From assembly GCA_001557505.1 (NCBI GenBank), contig LSAX01000013.1, positions 744,001 to 808,000 of the forward strand: a DNA stretch of 64,000 nt, given 5' to 3'. The stretch comes from Reticulascus tulasneorum. Its lineage: Eukaryota > Ascomycota > Sordariomycetes > Glomerellales > Reticulascaceae. The notes under the pieces were generated by a model. It was not told where the DNA came from. It saw nothing but the letters and a program-made list of their open reading frames with translations, and made no database searches. Positions 25,301 through 37,692 of this stretch are shown here, in pieces. The translations under genes and the position numbers were made by a program. Each line of letters starts with the position of its first letter. Within the stretch, counting starts at the first letter, position 1.

Positions 25301-26949
25301 ACTTTAAAATCTAGTTTATTAAGTTTATTAAAGATAATAAATCTTAAAAAGATATTATTTATTATTTCTAATAAAGTATATTTAATAATAATCTTTTTAT
25401 TAATAACTTAATAATTCTTAAACCTAAGTTTTCTTAATATATAATCATAGTTATTAATAATTATAACATTTTTAATTACTAATTTATAAAATTCGCTTAT
25501 TACCTAAATATTATTAAAAACTTATTTATCTAAGTTTATAAAAGAATTAATAAGGTTTTTTATAAATATTATAAAGATCAATATAACTTTTCTAACTTTA
25601 ATAATACTTTATATATTAATATATAAATTATATACTTTTTTTTTAAATATATCTTATTATTTAATTATTAAGATAACTATTACATTAATTATAAGTTCTT
25701 TAAGAAGTCTAATTATATTTTTTAGGTTAACAATATAACTTATAAACTATTTAATTTTAAAACTAATAAATCTAGTTAAGTTTAAAAAACTTTTAAAGTT
25801 TAGTTTATTATAACTAAAACTAAATAGATTTATCTTTTTAATTTTAACCTTCTTTATCTATTTATCATAGCCGATTTCCTTTATAAACAGTTTAATATAC
25901 CTTAAACTGAAGATATTATATCTTTAATTCTTTATCTTAACTATTTTTAAAATAAAACTATTATTACTCTTAAACTCCATCTTACCGTTAACGTTAAGAT
26001 CTCTTAACGAACTAAATAGAACATAATATCTTAAAGTTTTTTAAATAAAAAGGCTAAAAATAAAGATATATAAGAAATAGTTAAATAAAAGGTTAAAATA
26101 TAAATTTAATAATAACCTTAATTTTTAAAAATTAAAAAAGTTTTATAAATAAAAATTTCTATTTTGCTAATTTTAATTTATAATTATAATAATTATAATA
26201 ACCTGATCAAGCTTAATACCTATTAGATATATTATCCTTTATCTTATAAAGCTATCTTTCTTAGATCTTAAAAGATAAAATATTAAAGATAAATATAAAT
26301 AAAAAAAGTAAAAAAGTAAAATTTTTAAAATTATATAACTTTTAAAAAAAGAATAAATAAATAAAAAGTTAGATAAGTTAAAATAAAAGTCTAATAATAA
26401 TAAAAAGTAAACTTAGAAATATAAAATTAAGGTCTAATAAAAGGAAAAAGTAATATAATAACATAGAAAACAAAATATAAGTTTATAAAATTAATCTTAG
26501 AAATAAAAGTATAAAAGGTTAATTATTAACTATTAAGCCATAATAATATAAAATTAAGTTATAATTAGGCCTAATTAGCTTTATTTTAAGATATCTTAAT
26601 ATTTATTATAATCTATTAGCCTTTTTTGTTAAATTAAGATGAAAAGGTTATCTTTCTTAAGGTTTTTAATATTCTAGAAAAGTTATTTTTAAAGTTTTTC
26701 TATATACTTCTTTTTAGCTACTTAGTATATAACCTTTAAGATTAAGTATATATTAAAGTCTTTTAGGTTTACGATTATCTCCTCTTTATATTTTTTTTCT
26801 TCTTCTTTAAGAAGTATTAGGTTAAGGTTTAAGAATAAGTCTATAATATCTTTATCTTAGTCTTTTCAGGCTAATACCTTATCTTCTAGTTCTTACCATT
26901 TATTAAAAGCCTTAATAAACTTCTTTAGTTTATATCTTAAATACGTAGA

Positions 26950-27810
26950 TCTTTTCTTTTCTTTCCCGCTAAAAGATTCTAATCTATAAGACGTGTTATT
27001 TAGGGTTATTAACTTAATCTTATAAAGTCTTAGCTATTTTAGCTTAAGTTTAAAACTTCTACTTTTATTAAAAGATCTAATTATATTATAGACTAATATT
27101 ATATCTCTTAAAGCTAGCCTTTACTTATAAAGACCTCTCTTATATTTCTTATTTTATTATTTAGCTTAAGTCTTTCTTCTATAATTAAAGAGTTTAGCTA
27201 TATAGTCTTAATCCTTTTTAAGCTATATAATCACTTTTATCTATATTATTAACTTTTAATCAAATATACAGACTATATCTTATTTAAGAACTTTTTATAT
27301 AATAATATTAATCTCTATTAATATAACAGCTTTATAACCATATATAAGATAAAACGGAGTATACTTAGTTAGATTATAGATATATATATAATTTATAAAT
27401 AAAGCCGTTAAGAGAAATACTAAGATATTCGTATAACCTTAATCATATTAGATCTAAAATATCTTTACTATTAACTAATATCCTATTTTAAAGATTCCGT
27501 TTATATAAAAATAATATATTAAGGTAAATTATTAACATAGGCTATACTTTCTAATAAGCTTTATAATATATTTCTTATTTTTTAATCCTTTATCAACTAT
27601 TAGCTTACTATAGATACTATGGTAATAAATAACTTTTTCAAATAAAAACTTCGTAACATATATAGACTTATTATTTAAGAAGTATTTTATTTCTAGCTAG
27701 TTAATAAAATGATCTCTAACTTTTACTATTATCTATTTTTTTACGAATTATATATCTAAATGGACGATTTTAAATATTATTAATTATACTTTAGTCTATC
27801 TGTGAAGCTT
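26950..27810 (-). pseudogene. pol: Gypsy integrase, outer copy
   Basis: Counterpart of the integrase remnant at 13,900-14,760, offset 13,049 bp. It is recognised by alignment to that copy, including the 'TKYTPFYL' and 'LRPYKIK' equivalents. RIP stops and substitutions throughout. Confidence 0.8.
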
Positions 27811-29128
27811 ATCTTATCTAGAGGTTAATATTTAATATATTAGGTATATTATAAAAACTTCTTTAATTATCTGGTATATATTATTTTAATAATATTTATT
27901 AGTATATAACTTATATATTAGTTCCTTTATTTTATAGCTAATAATTTTATAATTATCTTTAATCAAGGATAATTAATATTCTTTTTTATTTATTTATTAA
28001 CAAAAGATAAAATATTTATTTGATAATTAAGTCTAAAGAAGTCTATCTCTAACTAAGAACTTATATATTTTCTTTTTTAACTTATCTTATTATAGCTTAA
28101 TAAGATTAGTTAGTATATTTAGAATTATCAAAGTATATATAATCTATCTAAACTTTTAATTTTATACCTAATCAGCGTTAAATATATTAAATGCTAATCA
28201 TAGATTTTTAATATTTATAACATTAGGGTTTATAATTAAGAAGAAGATTTATCTGTTAATAAAGTTATTAATATCTTCTTTGTTTTCTTTATTAACGAGG
28301 TTAGAAAAGCCTAATAGCTTTTAAGATAGCCTATTAGTTATTATATTCTTTATCTCTAATATATACTTAATTTTAAAATTGAAGAGATAAATCTATATTA
28401 TCTACCTTAAGATTAATACCTCTAAGAGATTTAATATTACGTTATTAAGTTGTAAAATAAATATTCTAACGTTAATTTCTAACAAAAAATAGATATTATA
28501 AAGATAGTTCTTAAATCTCTTTAAAGATATTAAGATTCTTCTCAATTTAAGTTTACCTATGTTATAGATAAGCTCCAGCCCTTTCTATATACTACTTTTA
28601 TATCAAGCTACCTATCTCTTCTTGTTAAAAGTAAATTAGCCTAATATTACTCTTTAGCTAATATTATTAATATCTATATAAAGGTATATTAACCTTGATC
28701 TAAGCTTATATATCAACATAATAAGGATTAAGGCTTTTATTAATTATTACTTAAGTTAATTTATTATTTATTTTTAGTCTATTTCCTAGATAAAGATAAT
28801 ATCTTTCCTTAGAAAGAATATAAGTAGCTTAGCGATAATTATGAAGTTTTATATTTAATAATAGTAAAACGTAGTAATATTTAAGAATAATCAGACCTTA
28901 GTAATATCTTTATAAAGTTCTTACTTTTTAATCTTAATAATCTTTATTTCTTCTGGTTTCTAACCTAACGTCTTATAGATATACCTTACTAAGATTATTA
29001 ATTCTTAATATTATTAAGATTTCATATTTATTATTATATAGCCTACTAACTTAACGTTTATAAATACTTTATCGATATTAATAATATATTCTATAATATA
29101 TCTTCTTATTTTAAGCCTAATTAGCTTA

Positions 29129-29609
29129 TCATTATAAATAATCTTTAACCTTTTAACCATAATATCATCTAAGAAAGCTTAGTAGATTTCAGATATAAGG
29201 TTATATAAGATCTTAGTAATAATATATATAAATTAAGTAACTAAGTTAGTAACTTTTTATAATAAAGTATATATTTAGAAAAGCTTTATTAATATTATAA
29301 ACATCATAAGGTCTTTATTTTCTTCATTAAGGTTAACCTGGTTATATTTAGAGAAAAAATTAAATAAAGATATTAGTTTATATATAATAAAGTCTTCTGA
29401 GAATTTATTAATATTAAGAAAGATAAAGCTATCCTTAATAATCATAATATTAATCTTTATAATAAAGTTAATTAACCTTATCTTACCGTCTTTCTTACAA
29501 ACAAAGAACTAAAGGTTTCTATAAAAAACATAACTTTCTTTAAGAACTTCCTTTTTAAGATGTTTTTTAAACATCTAAATAACTATAACTTTTAATGCTT
29601 TTAAAATCA
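29129..29609 (-). pseudogene. pol: Gypsy reverse transcriptase domain, outer copy
   Basis: Direct counterpart, 13,049 bp to the right, of the reverse transcriptase remnant at 16,080-16,560. It has the same motif order including the FLDD codons at about 29,155-29,180. It is independently RIP-mutated and inactive. Confidence 0.82.
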
Positions 29610-32600
29610 AGATACTTTTTACTTATTATATCTTATATAATATTATCTTTATCTTCTGTTATAATATAATAATAAGGTCTAACTATCTATATTCAAAAAA
29701 GTCTTATGTAAAAGTTACTTCGCGGTTAAAGAACATAATTTTAAAAAGTTTATATTCTTCTTTATATAAATACTTAAGAAAATCTAAGATAAGTTAAAAT
29801 CTCTCTTTTATAAGATAACTTTTTAACTTAATTATTAAGAACTTAAAAATAATCAGGTTAAGATAAAAGAGGTCTTATTATCTAAAAAGTTCTTTTATCT
29901 TTTTAAGTTTTTTTACTTTCTATTTTATATCCTTTTTTAATATTAATCTATCAGAAAAAACATTATCTATAAAATAAACCTTAACCTTTTTTAATTTATA
30001 AATTCTTAATATTTACCTTTATATCTTTTTAATATCTCTTTTATTTTATAATTATAAAATCTTTAATCTTATTTTCTTAATTCTTTTCTCTTCTAGTTTT
30101 TTAAACTTTTCACCTTCTAAATAACGAATTTTTATTTCGGTAAGATATATTTTTATTAATAATTCTTCCTCTTTCCTTTTTTACTAATTAAAGTTACCTT
30201 ATTATCAAATTATCTTTAAGATGTATAATTATTAAGTAATTACCTCTTCTTTATACGTTACCATCTTTTTAACGATTTAATAATAAATATATTTTAAGTT
30301 ATAACGTTTAAATATTATTATAACTTTATAGATTTAAAATAATATAACGTTATATATAGGTTTTATTAATAATTCCATAATATAATAAGCCTGATTAGGA
30401 AAGATAAAACTAAGAAAAATATCGTTAAGCTTTATTCTTTTTAGTTCTAAAGTTTTAAGATTAATATATTTTTAATTATTTCTATTAGCTTTATCTTATT
30501 AATAAGATTTTCCTTTAGAAAGATTATTATCTTTAGCCTTATATCTTTTGTTATCTTGATCTTAGTTAAGATAGACCTTCTTTATATTAATTATTTTAGA
30601 TCTTATTATAGATCTTACTAATATAAGAAAATATGTTTATCTAATAGTAAGATTAATAAAGATGATATTATAAAAGTAGCTTAACGTAAAGGTTATTTAT
30701 ATAATAAATAATATATTAAATAAAAAATTATAATTATAATTCTTATTAGATAAGACTTAGATAATCATCTTAGTCTAATATAAACTTATTTAAATATACT
30801 TTTTTATATATTTGACTATTTTTAAGCTTTAATCAGGTATAAGACTATTCACTATAAACATTAAGTTCCCTATATAATCCATAAGGCTAAGCCTCTTTGT
30901 TATAAACTCTCTTATTAAATTATATTAAGCTTTAATATTAATAATAACAAGAACTATTCTTTTTAGTTTATCAGCTTTAATTCTTAATCTAATTTCTAAA
31001 ATAATCTATAAACTAATTATCAAAGATATTATTAGATTTAAAGATTAGGTTAAGCCTGATCAGGTTGATATAAAGGCTACTTTTATTGTTACTATTATAA
31101 TATTATCTTTACTATCTATTGTCTTTTACTTTTTAATTCTCTTTTGAAAAGACTTTTTTATTATATTTAATTATAACGTTTTAATAAACTTAGGTATCTC
31201 TAAACGTATTACCTTCGACTAGTTATTTATAACTATTTAAAGCTAGGTTATCTTTATATCTTTAAATATTAAGATAATTATATAAACGTTTTTTATAGGT
31301 AGCTTTATTATCTATATATCTTTTTATTTCTTGATATTATTAATAACTTTATATATAACTTTATTATTACTGAATATTAGTCTAAGGTTTAGGATATACT
31401 TCATATTAATATTTAAATTGATTTTTTTTATATTATTTATTTTAAAAAAAGTAGACTTATTCGACTTTTCTTTAAAAGTCCTCTTTAAGGTAGACTTCTT
31501 TTCTAATATTTTTATATTATTATAAACTTTACTCTGAGAAAAATAAGTTGTTTAAGCTTAATTAAGAATAATTAAGCTTATTTTATTTTATATCTTATTG
31601 TTAAACTTAACATTTTATAACGTTTTTAGTAATAATAACGATTAGTTATAAAAAGTTTATTAATAATTAAGAATTTTAGATTAAGATTAAGTAATTAAGA
31701 ATATATTTTTTAGGTTATTCTTTATTTTTAATATAAATTTAACTAAGACGAAGGTTATATTTCCTTTGATCGGTAATTATCCTTAATCAAAGTTTTCTAT
31801 ATTCTCTAACTTTTGTTTTTATATTCTCTTATAGTTAAGATATTATAATATTTATTATTATTATAATCTAGAAGATCTACTTCTAATCTATTTAATAATC
31901 GTTTTTTTATCTAAGAAGTTATTTATATAATCTTCTTTAATTATATAATCTAGAATATATTCTTCTTAAGCATTTATATTAACTTTTATATAATATTTTC
32001 TTTTATAAAAGAAAATCCTTTTATCTTTAAGGTTAGTTAGTTAGTCTATATATTAAACTAATATATACCTTAACCTTTTATAATAAATATAATAACCTTA
32101 ACGAAAGAATTTTAAATACCTATTTCCTTAATTACCTTAAAGACTTTTTAAACATTCTCTCTAGACTGATTAGGTATAAAAGATAATCCTTTTTATAAAA
32201 TTATATTTAGTTATTATTTTCTATAAATCTTTCTATTTCTTTTTTTATTTTATAAATATTTTTTTAGTTTTAATATTAACCTTTAAGATAAGGTCTTTTA
32301 TTTATTTAGTAAGCTTATTTATCTTTTTATTAGATTTTTTTTCTAAAGATAATAATAAATCGCTTAATATCTAATTAAGGCTAATCTATTATTTCTTACT
32401 TAATTTCCTTTTATTTCTATTTAGCTTAAGGTTATTAACTACCTAATCTTTGATCGTTTTATAAAACTTTTTTAAATATTTAGGTTATCTAAGATTAATA
32501 AGGTTATTTAATAATAACTTTTAAACTATTTCCTTAAAGATCTTTTTATAATAGATAACATATATAACCTTAGTTATCTCTAAATTAACTATAATGTTAT

Positions 32601-34962
32601 TATCTATTTTTAAAACTTTTTATTTATAATCTTTAATCTTCTATAAAAGTTTTATTATTTCTCTTAGGTCTTTAATATCTTCTTTTATAACCTTTATCTT
32701 TTCAATCTTATCGAGAAGTTCTTATAACTAATTAAGGTTTATAACTTTAAACTTTTTCTTAAACATTATCTTTACTTTTTCTTATATAATATTATCTATA
32801 ATATATATCTTAAAGATCTTTTTAAACTCTAAATTAATATATTTTATTATATTTTCCTTTTTCTAATTATTAATTTATATAATAAGTTCTATCTAACCTT
32901 TATACTTATTTAAGAACTTAACAATCTAACTATTCGTAAATCTTAAAACTTTAAATAACTTTAAAAAAGCTATCTTTATTAACTATATATAAATAATCTC
33001 ACTCCTTAATATTTATTTTTAATTATTAACTATTATAATATTTATAAAAACTTTTTATTAGTTAATATTAATTATAAACTAAGTTAGATTAGATATATAT
33101 AAGTTATCTAGAAAAGAAAAGAATTAACCTATAAGGCTATATAATTATAAAACTTTTTTCTTAGTCCTTTTTAGTTTATCTTTGATATTAAAGTCTTTTA
33201 TAATATCTAATAATTATTATAAAACATAATCTTAGATATTTATAAAAACATTCTTAGTTTTTATTAATAACCTTAATATAAAAACTTTTAATATTAACAA
33301 ATTAACTAGATTAAAAGATAAGCTTGATAAGTCTTTCAAATTCTTTTTCTAATTAAGTTTTAGATTACTTTTTAGTTTTAATATTATATTATTAAAATAA
33401 ACCTAATCAAAGTAAACTTATATCTTCTTAACTATTAATTATCAGTTTATTTCTATTAAACATATTATAACCTATCTTACTACCTATATTATTCCTTATA
33501 TCCAAAGATTTATTATTAAGAAGTTTATTATTTTAATCTATAATATAATAAATTATATCTTATAATTAATTATATTAACCTTATCTTAAATATTATGTTC
33601 TTTTAACATTTATTTAGGCTTAATTAAGCTTAGATAAGTATTTATATATAATATAGACGTTAATTATTATTTTTAGTAAAAATTAATATTTATATAGTAG
33701 GTCTTAACCATATTATAAACTATTAAAACCTTAATCTTCTTAATATTTAACATCTTAAATTTCTTATTAAGATCTTTTTAATTAGTTATAACTTTTATAA
33801 AGCTAATATTTCATTTTTATTAATTATTATAAACAATTATTCTAAAATCTCCTTTATCTTTTATCCTTAACTTTTCGGTCTTAATATAATTTCTAACTAA
33901 TAAGCTTATTTATTATATTATTATTATCTTACTTATTTTACATAAAGATAATGTTTTCTTTAAGATTTTTAATATTTCTATAACGATATATCCTTAATTA
34001 GGTTTATCTAAGACTTAGAAACGTAGCTATTTACTGTTAATTAGTGTTTTTCTATATAAATAAGTACGGCCGGACTATTATGTCTACATCGTCTTTTCTG
34101 TTGATTATTATTAAAGTTTATAATATAATAAGAGCTTTTTCAAGGTTTAGAAAAATATATTTATATAATAATCTAGTCTAATTAGGTTAAACTAGTAAAT
34201 TATAAATTATAAACTATAAACTAAAAGAAACAAAGAAACTAGTAAGTTATAGATTACTTTACATAACTATTTAGACCTTAATAATTTTATAAAAAGTTAG
34301 TCTAATATATCTTATAAAAGCTTAATATTTATTTATTAGTTTAACGTTAAGTTAACCGTTAACTTAACAAGTTATAAATATATCTATATATATAAAAAAC
34401 ATCTATAATTTATCAAAAGCTTATCTTAATATTTCTATAAGTATGTTATATATATACACACTCTATGTGCGGTTTTAGAAACTAGTAAATTAGTAAATTA
34501 TAGATTATTTTACATAATTATTTAAACGTTAATAATTTGATAAAGAGCTTATTTAATATTTCTTATAAAAGCTTAATATTTATCTATTAGTTTAATATTA
34601 AATTAACTATTAACTTAATAAGTTATAAGCTTATCTTTATATATAAAAGACATTTATGATTTATTAAAAACTTATCTTAATATTTCTATAAATATATTAT
34701 ATATATATATATTTTATATATAGCTTTAAAAACTAAAAACGACTGTTAACGTTTATAATAAACAGTAAGCCTACCTTAGTTTTTTCTTTAACTTAATAAT
34801 ACTCTTTATATTATTAATAAATAAATTAATATATTATCTTATATATTTAAAACTTATTTTATTAACAATATTTATTTAGAATATATAAAAATATCTAGCT
34901 ATAATCTCTTTAATCAAGTCTAATTAGTTTTTCTATAATATAGATCTACCTCTAAATACTAT

Positions 34963-35386
34963 TAAAATTAACCTAAACCAAGTCGTTTTATAACCATACC
35001 ACTATAACCACTAAATACTCCAACATATATAACCTAATATAACATACTAAAATAACGATATCTCGGCCATCTAGATAGCTACACAGACGTAGAAAGTGTT
35101 TTATCCCTAATCAGGGATAAGTAGATCTAATGGTATAATCAAGGCTTTCGTAAGGTAAAAACTTATAAACTTATGATTTTATAAAATAACTTAATAATAT
35201 AAATTTGACGATATCATAAGGTATGCTTATAAGCGTGCCTCCGAACGTACTAATAAAAGCTATGAAAATAACTAAATATAGAAAAGACTAATAATCAACA
35301 CGTACGTAAGTATATGTTTAGGCCTGATCAGGCCAGTTATGATAGGTTCATAGTAAAACGTATTCACTTTGCTTTACCTGGTTTTA
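34963..35386 (-). repeat. LTR D (5' LTR of outer element), 424 bp
   Basis: The same repeat, followed by GTAG (35387-35390), the right-hand copy of the target duplication. It is among the less RIP-altered copies and keeps GGCCTGATCAGGCC near 35,322. Confidence 0.92.
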
Positions 35387-35390
35387 GTAG

Positions 35391-35963
35391 AAATCTATAA
35401 GTTTTTAGCTAATTAGCATAATAAAACCTCTAATAAGCTTATTATTCTTTAAGAATATTAAGGTTATTATTATAAACTTAAATTTAATAATCTTATGAAA
35501 ATTAATTATTATTATAACTTAATAAGTTAAAATCTTTATTTAATTAGGTTTATAAATAACTCTTTGGAGATCTTAAAAAGTTAGATATTAACTAATTTAA
35601 TTTATAAATTATTAAGATAATGGCTAGATATAATAACTATTATTCTAAAAGATCTAGAAAGGTTATAACTTAATAGATATATAGCTTATTAATATAAAAA
35701 TATAATTATAAATTATTTAAGATTAATTAGCTATTATATATGTACATAAGAGAAAGAAGGTTAATATCAGCCTTAATTCGAGGTTTACGAATATTAAAGC
35801 TATTCGTAAGACTTAATAAGCGGTTAATAATCACGAAAATGATATAGCTAAATCCGTAGCCTCTAGTTTATCTAGTACTACTCTCGAGTATATAATAATA
35901 GCAAGTAGTGATGATTCCAAGGGCTTTGAAGATGATGATGATGAATCGCAGGGTTCAATTTAG
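35391..35963 (+). pseudogene. Fot/Pogo-type transposase, C-terminal 191 codons
   Basis: This continues in frame from the part ending at 6033. The Gly-Trp codons at the break were duplicated as the retrotransposon target site (ATAA at 6030-6033 and GTAG at 35387-35390, both RIP derivatives of GTGG). The first codons match the conserved 'W-K-A-T-G-L-W-P' stretch of the family read through RIP changes, followed by 'KPL.S.L'. The last 30 codons or so are almost free of RIP and end in an acidic tail (FEDDDDESQGSI) before a TAG stop at 35961-35963. Confidence 0.88.
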
Positions 35964-35965
35964 GG

Positions 35966-36007
35966 TGGCCGGAATGGGGGGGTGGCCGGAATGGGGGTGC
36001 TTTGACT
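35966..36007 (-). repeat. Right terminal inverted repeat of Fot-type element
   Basis: Perfect 42-bp inverted match to 4794-4835, followed by the TA duplication at 36008-36009. No RIP-type change has occurred in either copy. Confidence 0.95.
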
Positions 36008-36009
36008 TA

Positions 36010-36738
36010 TAGTACTTGGATGTAGCAGCGTGGAGACACTTCGTCAAGAAGCACTGATCAGGTCATCTTGTTTTACGGACATGGTTACGGTGGTAGCAAC
36101 ATTGCCAGTATCGAAGACTGCCCATCTTCGTGGCGATGCATTATCCTCATCGAGTTGCAGGTATTCCTTGGCGGTCTGATAATGGAGTAGAGCCAGTCAG
36201 CATAACTGCACACAAGTGTGAATAAAGCGGTCATGGAAAACCCCTCTATCGTCGATTCTTCATCTAGGTGATCTAGCGGCGCGATGGGTATGCTCTTGGA
36301 AAGGTGTACGCTTATCGCTAGCTTAGCTTCTCTAACTGTAAGTGCACATGGCCTATCTGACGCATACATCAAATTCAATAATTCGTTCACCAGTGTCTTG
36401 TCTATCGGCTTGACTAGGTTGAACACTTGATCATAGGCTACCTAAACGGTGATCGGAGGCTTCTTGATTATAGACTCCCAGGATGACTTCGTCTCGACGG
36501 TAGTTCTCCAAAGAGACTCGAAAACTTGACATTCGCTAGATGTAGGTACCTTGACTATGGTTAGCTTTCCTTGTAGAAGCTATTATTTGCGGTACATGGT
36601 GTTTATGTTGATGAGATGCTCTCTCGGCTACTAGGCTGCTAACGCTAGGAAGTATTCGCGTATGCACATTCGTGTGGCATGACAAAGAAAGGACAACGTG
36701 AGGAGCGAGATTATGAACCCTCTTGCATAGTATCGTCC
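36010..36738. other. Transposon flank; one doubtful ORF
   Basis: Composition returns to normal immediately after the TA duplication. A 113-codon minus-strand frame at 36085-36426 begins with GTG, not ATG, follows an in-frame stop, and shows no family I know (segment 'ALTVREAKLAISVHLSK'). It could be a gene fragment left at the insertion edge or chance. Nothing else is visible. Confidence 0.35.
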
Positions 36739-37692
36739 TCAATTTGACATCTTCTTCACCACTAACAAGACTCCCGACACGCCTCCTTTCACCAACTCAT
36801 TTCCCTTTTCAACACCAGCCTCCCGTAACAAGCATTCAATCTCTCGTCTCATGACCCGCACCACATCACGCTCCGTGCCGACAGCATCGGGGTGGGCTTC
36901 GCGCCACCTCGTGACGGGACTCGATGTACCTAGCACCTGTTCTAGTGTTTCTAAGTCTACTGGCTTCTGATGAGCCAAGAATTCGTTGCTAGACTCAGAT
37001 CCAGGCTCATTATTCCACTCTTTCCTCAATAACGTGCACTCGTCAAACTCCAGGACCGGTTTCTCCAACGTCCAAGGCAGCGGCAAGTCAATGTACATAT
37101 TGCGGGCAATGCGGTTGCCCTGAACCATGTAGTCCGCGAGGCTTTCGTCAAGCTTGTCTATGGCAGCTTGGATGGCGGTATGGTTGGGCATAGACTCGTC
37201 TACAAGTATGATGCCCCCGGCCCAAATCGCTATGCTACCACCGGGCTTGAGGAGTTGAGCTGCCCGTGACCAAAAGCTTGACATATCGAACCAATGAGCA
37301 GCATTGGCAGCAGTAATAAGGTCCACGCTGCCATCTGGGATCGAAGGCTCTAGAAGCGAGCCGAGATCTTCGGCCGTTGAGTGCTCGAAGCGGATGGCCT
37401 CTGAATCTGATGAGACACCACCGAGAGACCTGGCGGTGTTGATCATTCCTTCTGATGGGTCAATGCCAATTGCACGAGTGAAATGCGATGCCAATTGGCG
37501 GACAGCTGTGCCTGGACCACAGCCAACATCGAGGAGAGTATCAAGGCGACCTCCAGTAGCGGTATGATGGTCAATGATACTTTTATATAGTTTGGAGTGG
37601 TAGTTGAAACGGTATTGCGCATAGGTTTCGCCTTGTTCGTGAGTATAAGAGCGAAATGTCGTTTCTTTGGGAGTTGATGCTGGATCATTCAT
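36739..37692 (-). CDS. Class I SAM-dependent methyltransferase (trans-aconitate methyltransferase-like)
   Basis: A 317-residue intronless cytosolic protein. The SAM-binding Rossmann core is clear. Motif I is 'LDVGCGPGTAVRQL' at about residues 54-67. The acidic end of beta-2 is 'IGIDPSEGM' and motif II/III is 'DGSVDLITAANAAHWFD'. Then comes 'LKPGGSIAIW'. The N-terminal 'FRSYTHEQGETYAQYRFNY' and the AAHWFD segment are typical of the fungal Crg1/Tmt1 group, which methylates small carboxylic acids or lipid-like substrates. Length fits the family. The nearest gene upstream is the divergent Zn2Cys6 regulator, so it may belong to the cluster's regulon, possibly as a tailoring enzyme. The substrate is not predictable. 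Start chosen at the only Met ahead of the conserved N-terminus. Confidence 0.88.
   Translation of the reverse strand: MNDPASTPKETTFRSYTHEQGETYAQYRFNYHSKLYKSIIDHHTATGGRLDTLLDVGCGPGTAVRQLASHFTRAIGIDPSEGMINTARSLGGVSSDSEAIRFEHSTAEDLGSLLEPSIPDGSVDLITAANAAHWFDMSSFWSRAAQLLKPGGSIAIWAGGIILVDESMPNHTAIQAAIDKLDESLADYMVQGNRIARNMYIDLPLPWTLEKPVLEFDECTLLRKEWNNEPGSESSNEFLAHQKPVDLETLEQVLGTSSPVTRWREAHPDAVGTERDVVRVMRREIECLLREAGVEKGNELVKGGVSGVLLVVKKMSN

Larger units (their letters stand above)
22337..34962 (-). repeat. 12.6 kb segment of outer element, duplicate of 9,288-21,912
   Basis: The outer copy's main interior, aligned base for base to the inner copy with a constant offset of about 13,049 bp. The two differ by C/T and G/A transitions in both directions, for example around 10,880-10,945 versus 23,925-23,990. 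Its remaining 1.2 kb is displaced to 6,458-7,662 by the inner insertion. Confidence 0.9.
6034..35386 (-). mobile_element. Outer Ty3/Gypsy LTR retrotransposon, itself interrupted
   Basis: The element's own sequence is LTR 6034-6457, interior 6458-7662 and 22337-34962, and LTR 34963-35386. The inner copy at 7663-22336 is inserted in it. Without that insertion and one TTAT duplication it is 14,675 bp, one base from the inner copy's 14,674 bp. The 4-bp target duplication ATAA/GTAG lies in the Fot transposase gene. In the minus-strand orientation the LTR begins TG (RIP: TA) and ends CA (RIP: TA), as LTRs do. The 5' LTR is therefore the right-hand one, and reverse transcriptase and integrase remnants lie on the minus strand at about 29.13-29.61 kb and 26.95-27.81 kb. 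Confidence 0.88.
4794..36007 (+). mobile_element. Fot/Pogo (Tc1-mariner) DNA transposon, split by nested retrotransposons
   Basis: The two ends carry perfect 42-bp inverted repeats and are flanked by TA (4792-4793 and 36008-36009), the target preferred by Tc1/mariner-type elements. Removing the inserted 29.4 kb leaves about 1.86 kb, the usual size of Fot1-type elements (about 1.9 kb). A single 554-codon transposase frame runs from 4945 to 6033 and continues at 35391-35963, ending 2 bp before the right inverted repeat. The interior is RIP-degraded while the extreme ends are not. Confidence 0.93.

Noticed and set aside
4800..36000. CRISPR-like or satellite arrays
   Set aside because: The repeats are few, long and explained by LTRs; no regularly spaced short repeat array exists, and the host is a eukaryote.
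4794..36007. A Starship-type giant element with a tyrosine-recombinase captain
   Set aside because: The ends have long perfect inverted repeats with TA duplication, the terminal gene is a DD35D transposase, and the interior is fully explained by two LTR elements. No captain gene is present at either end.
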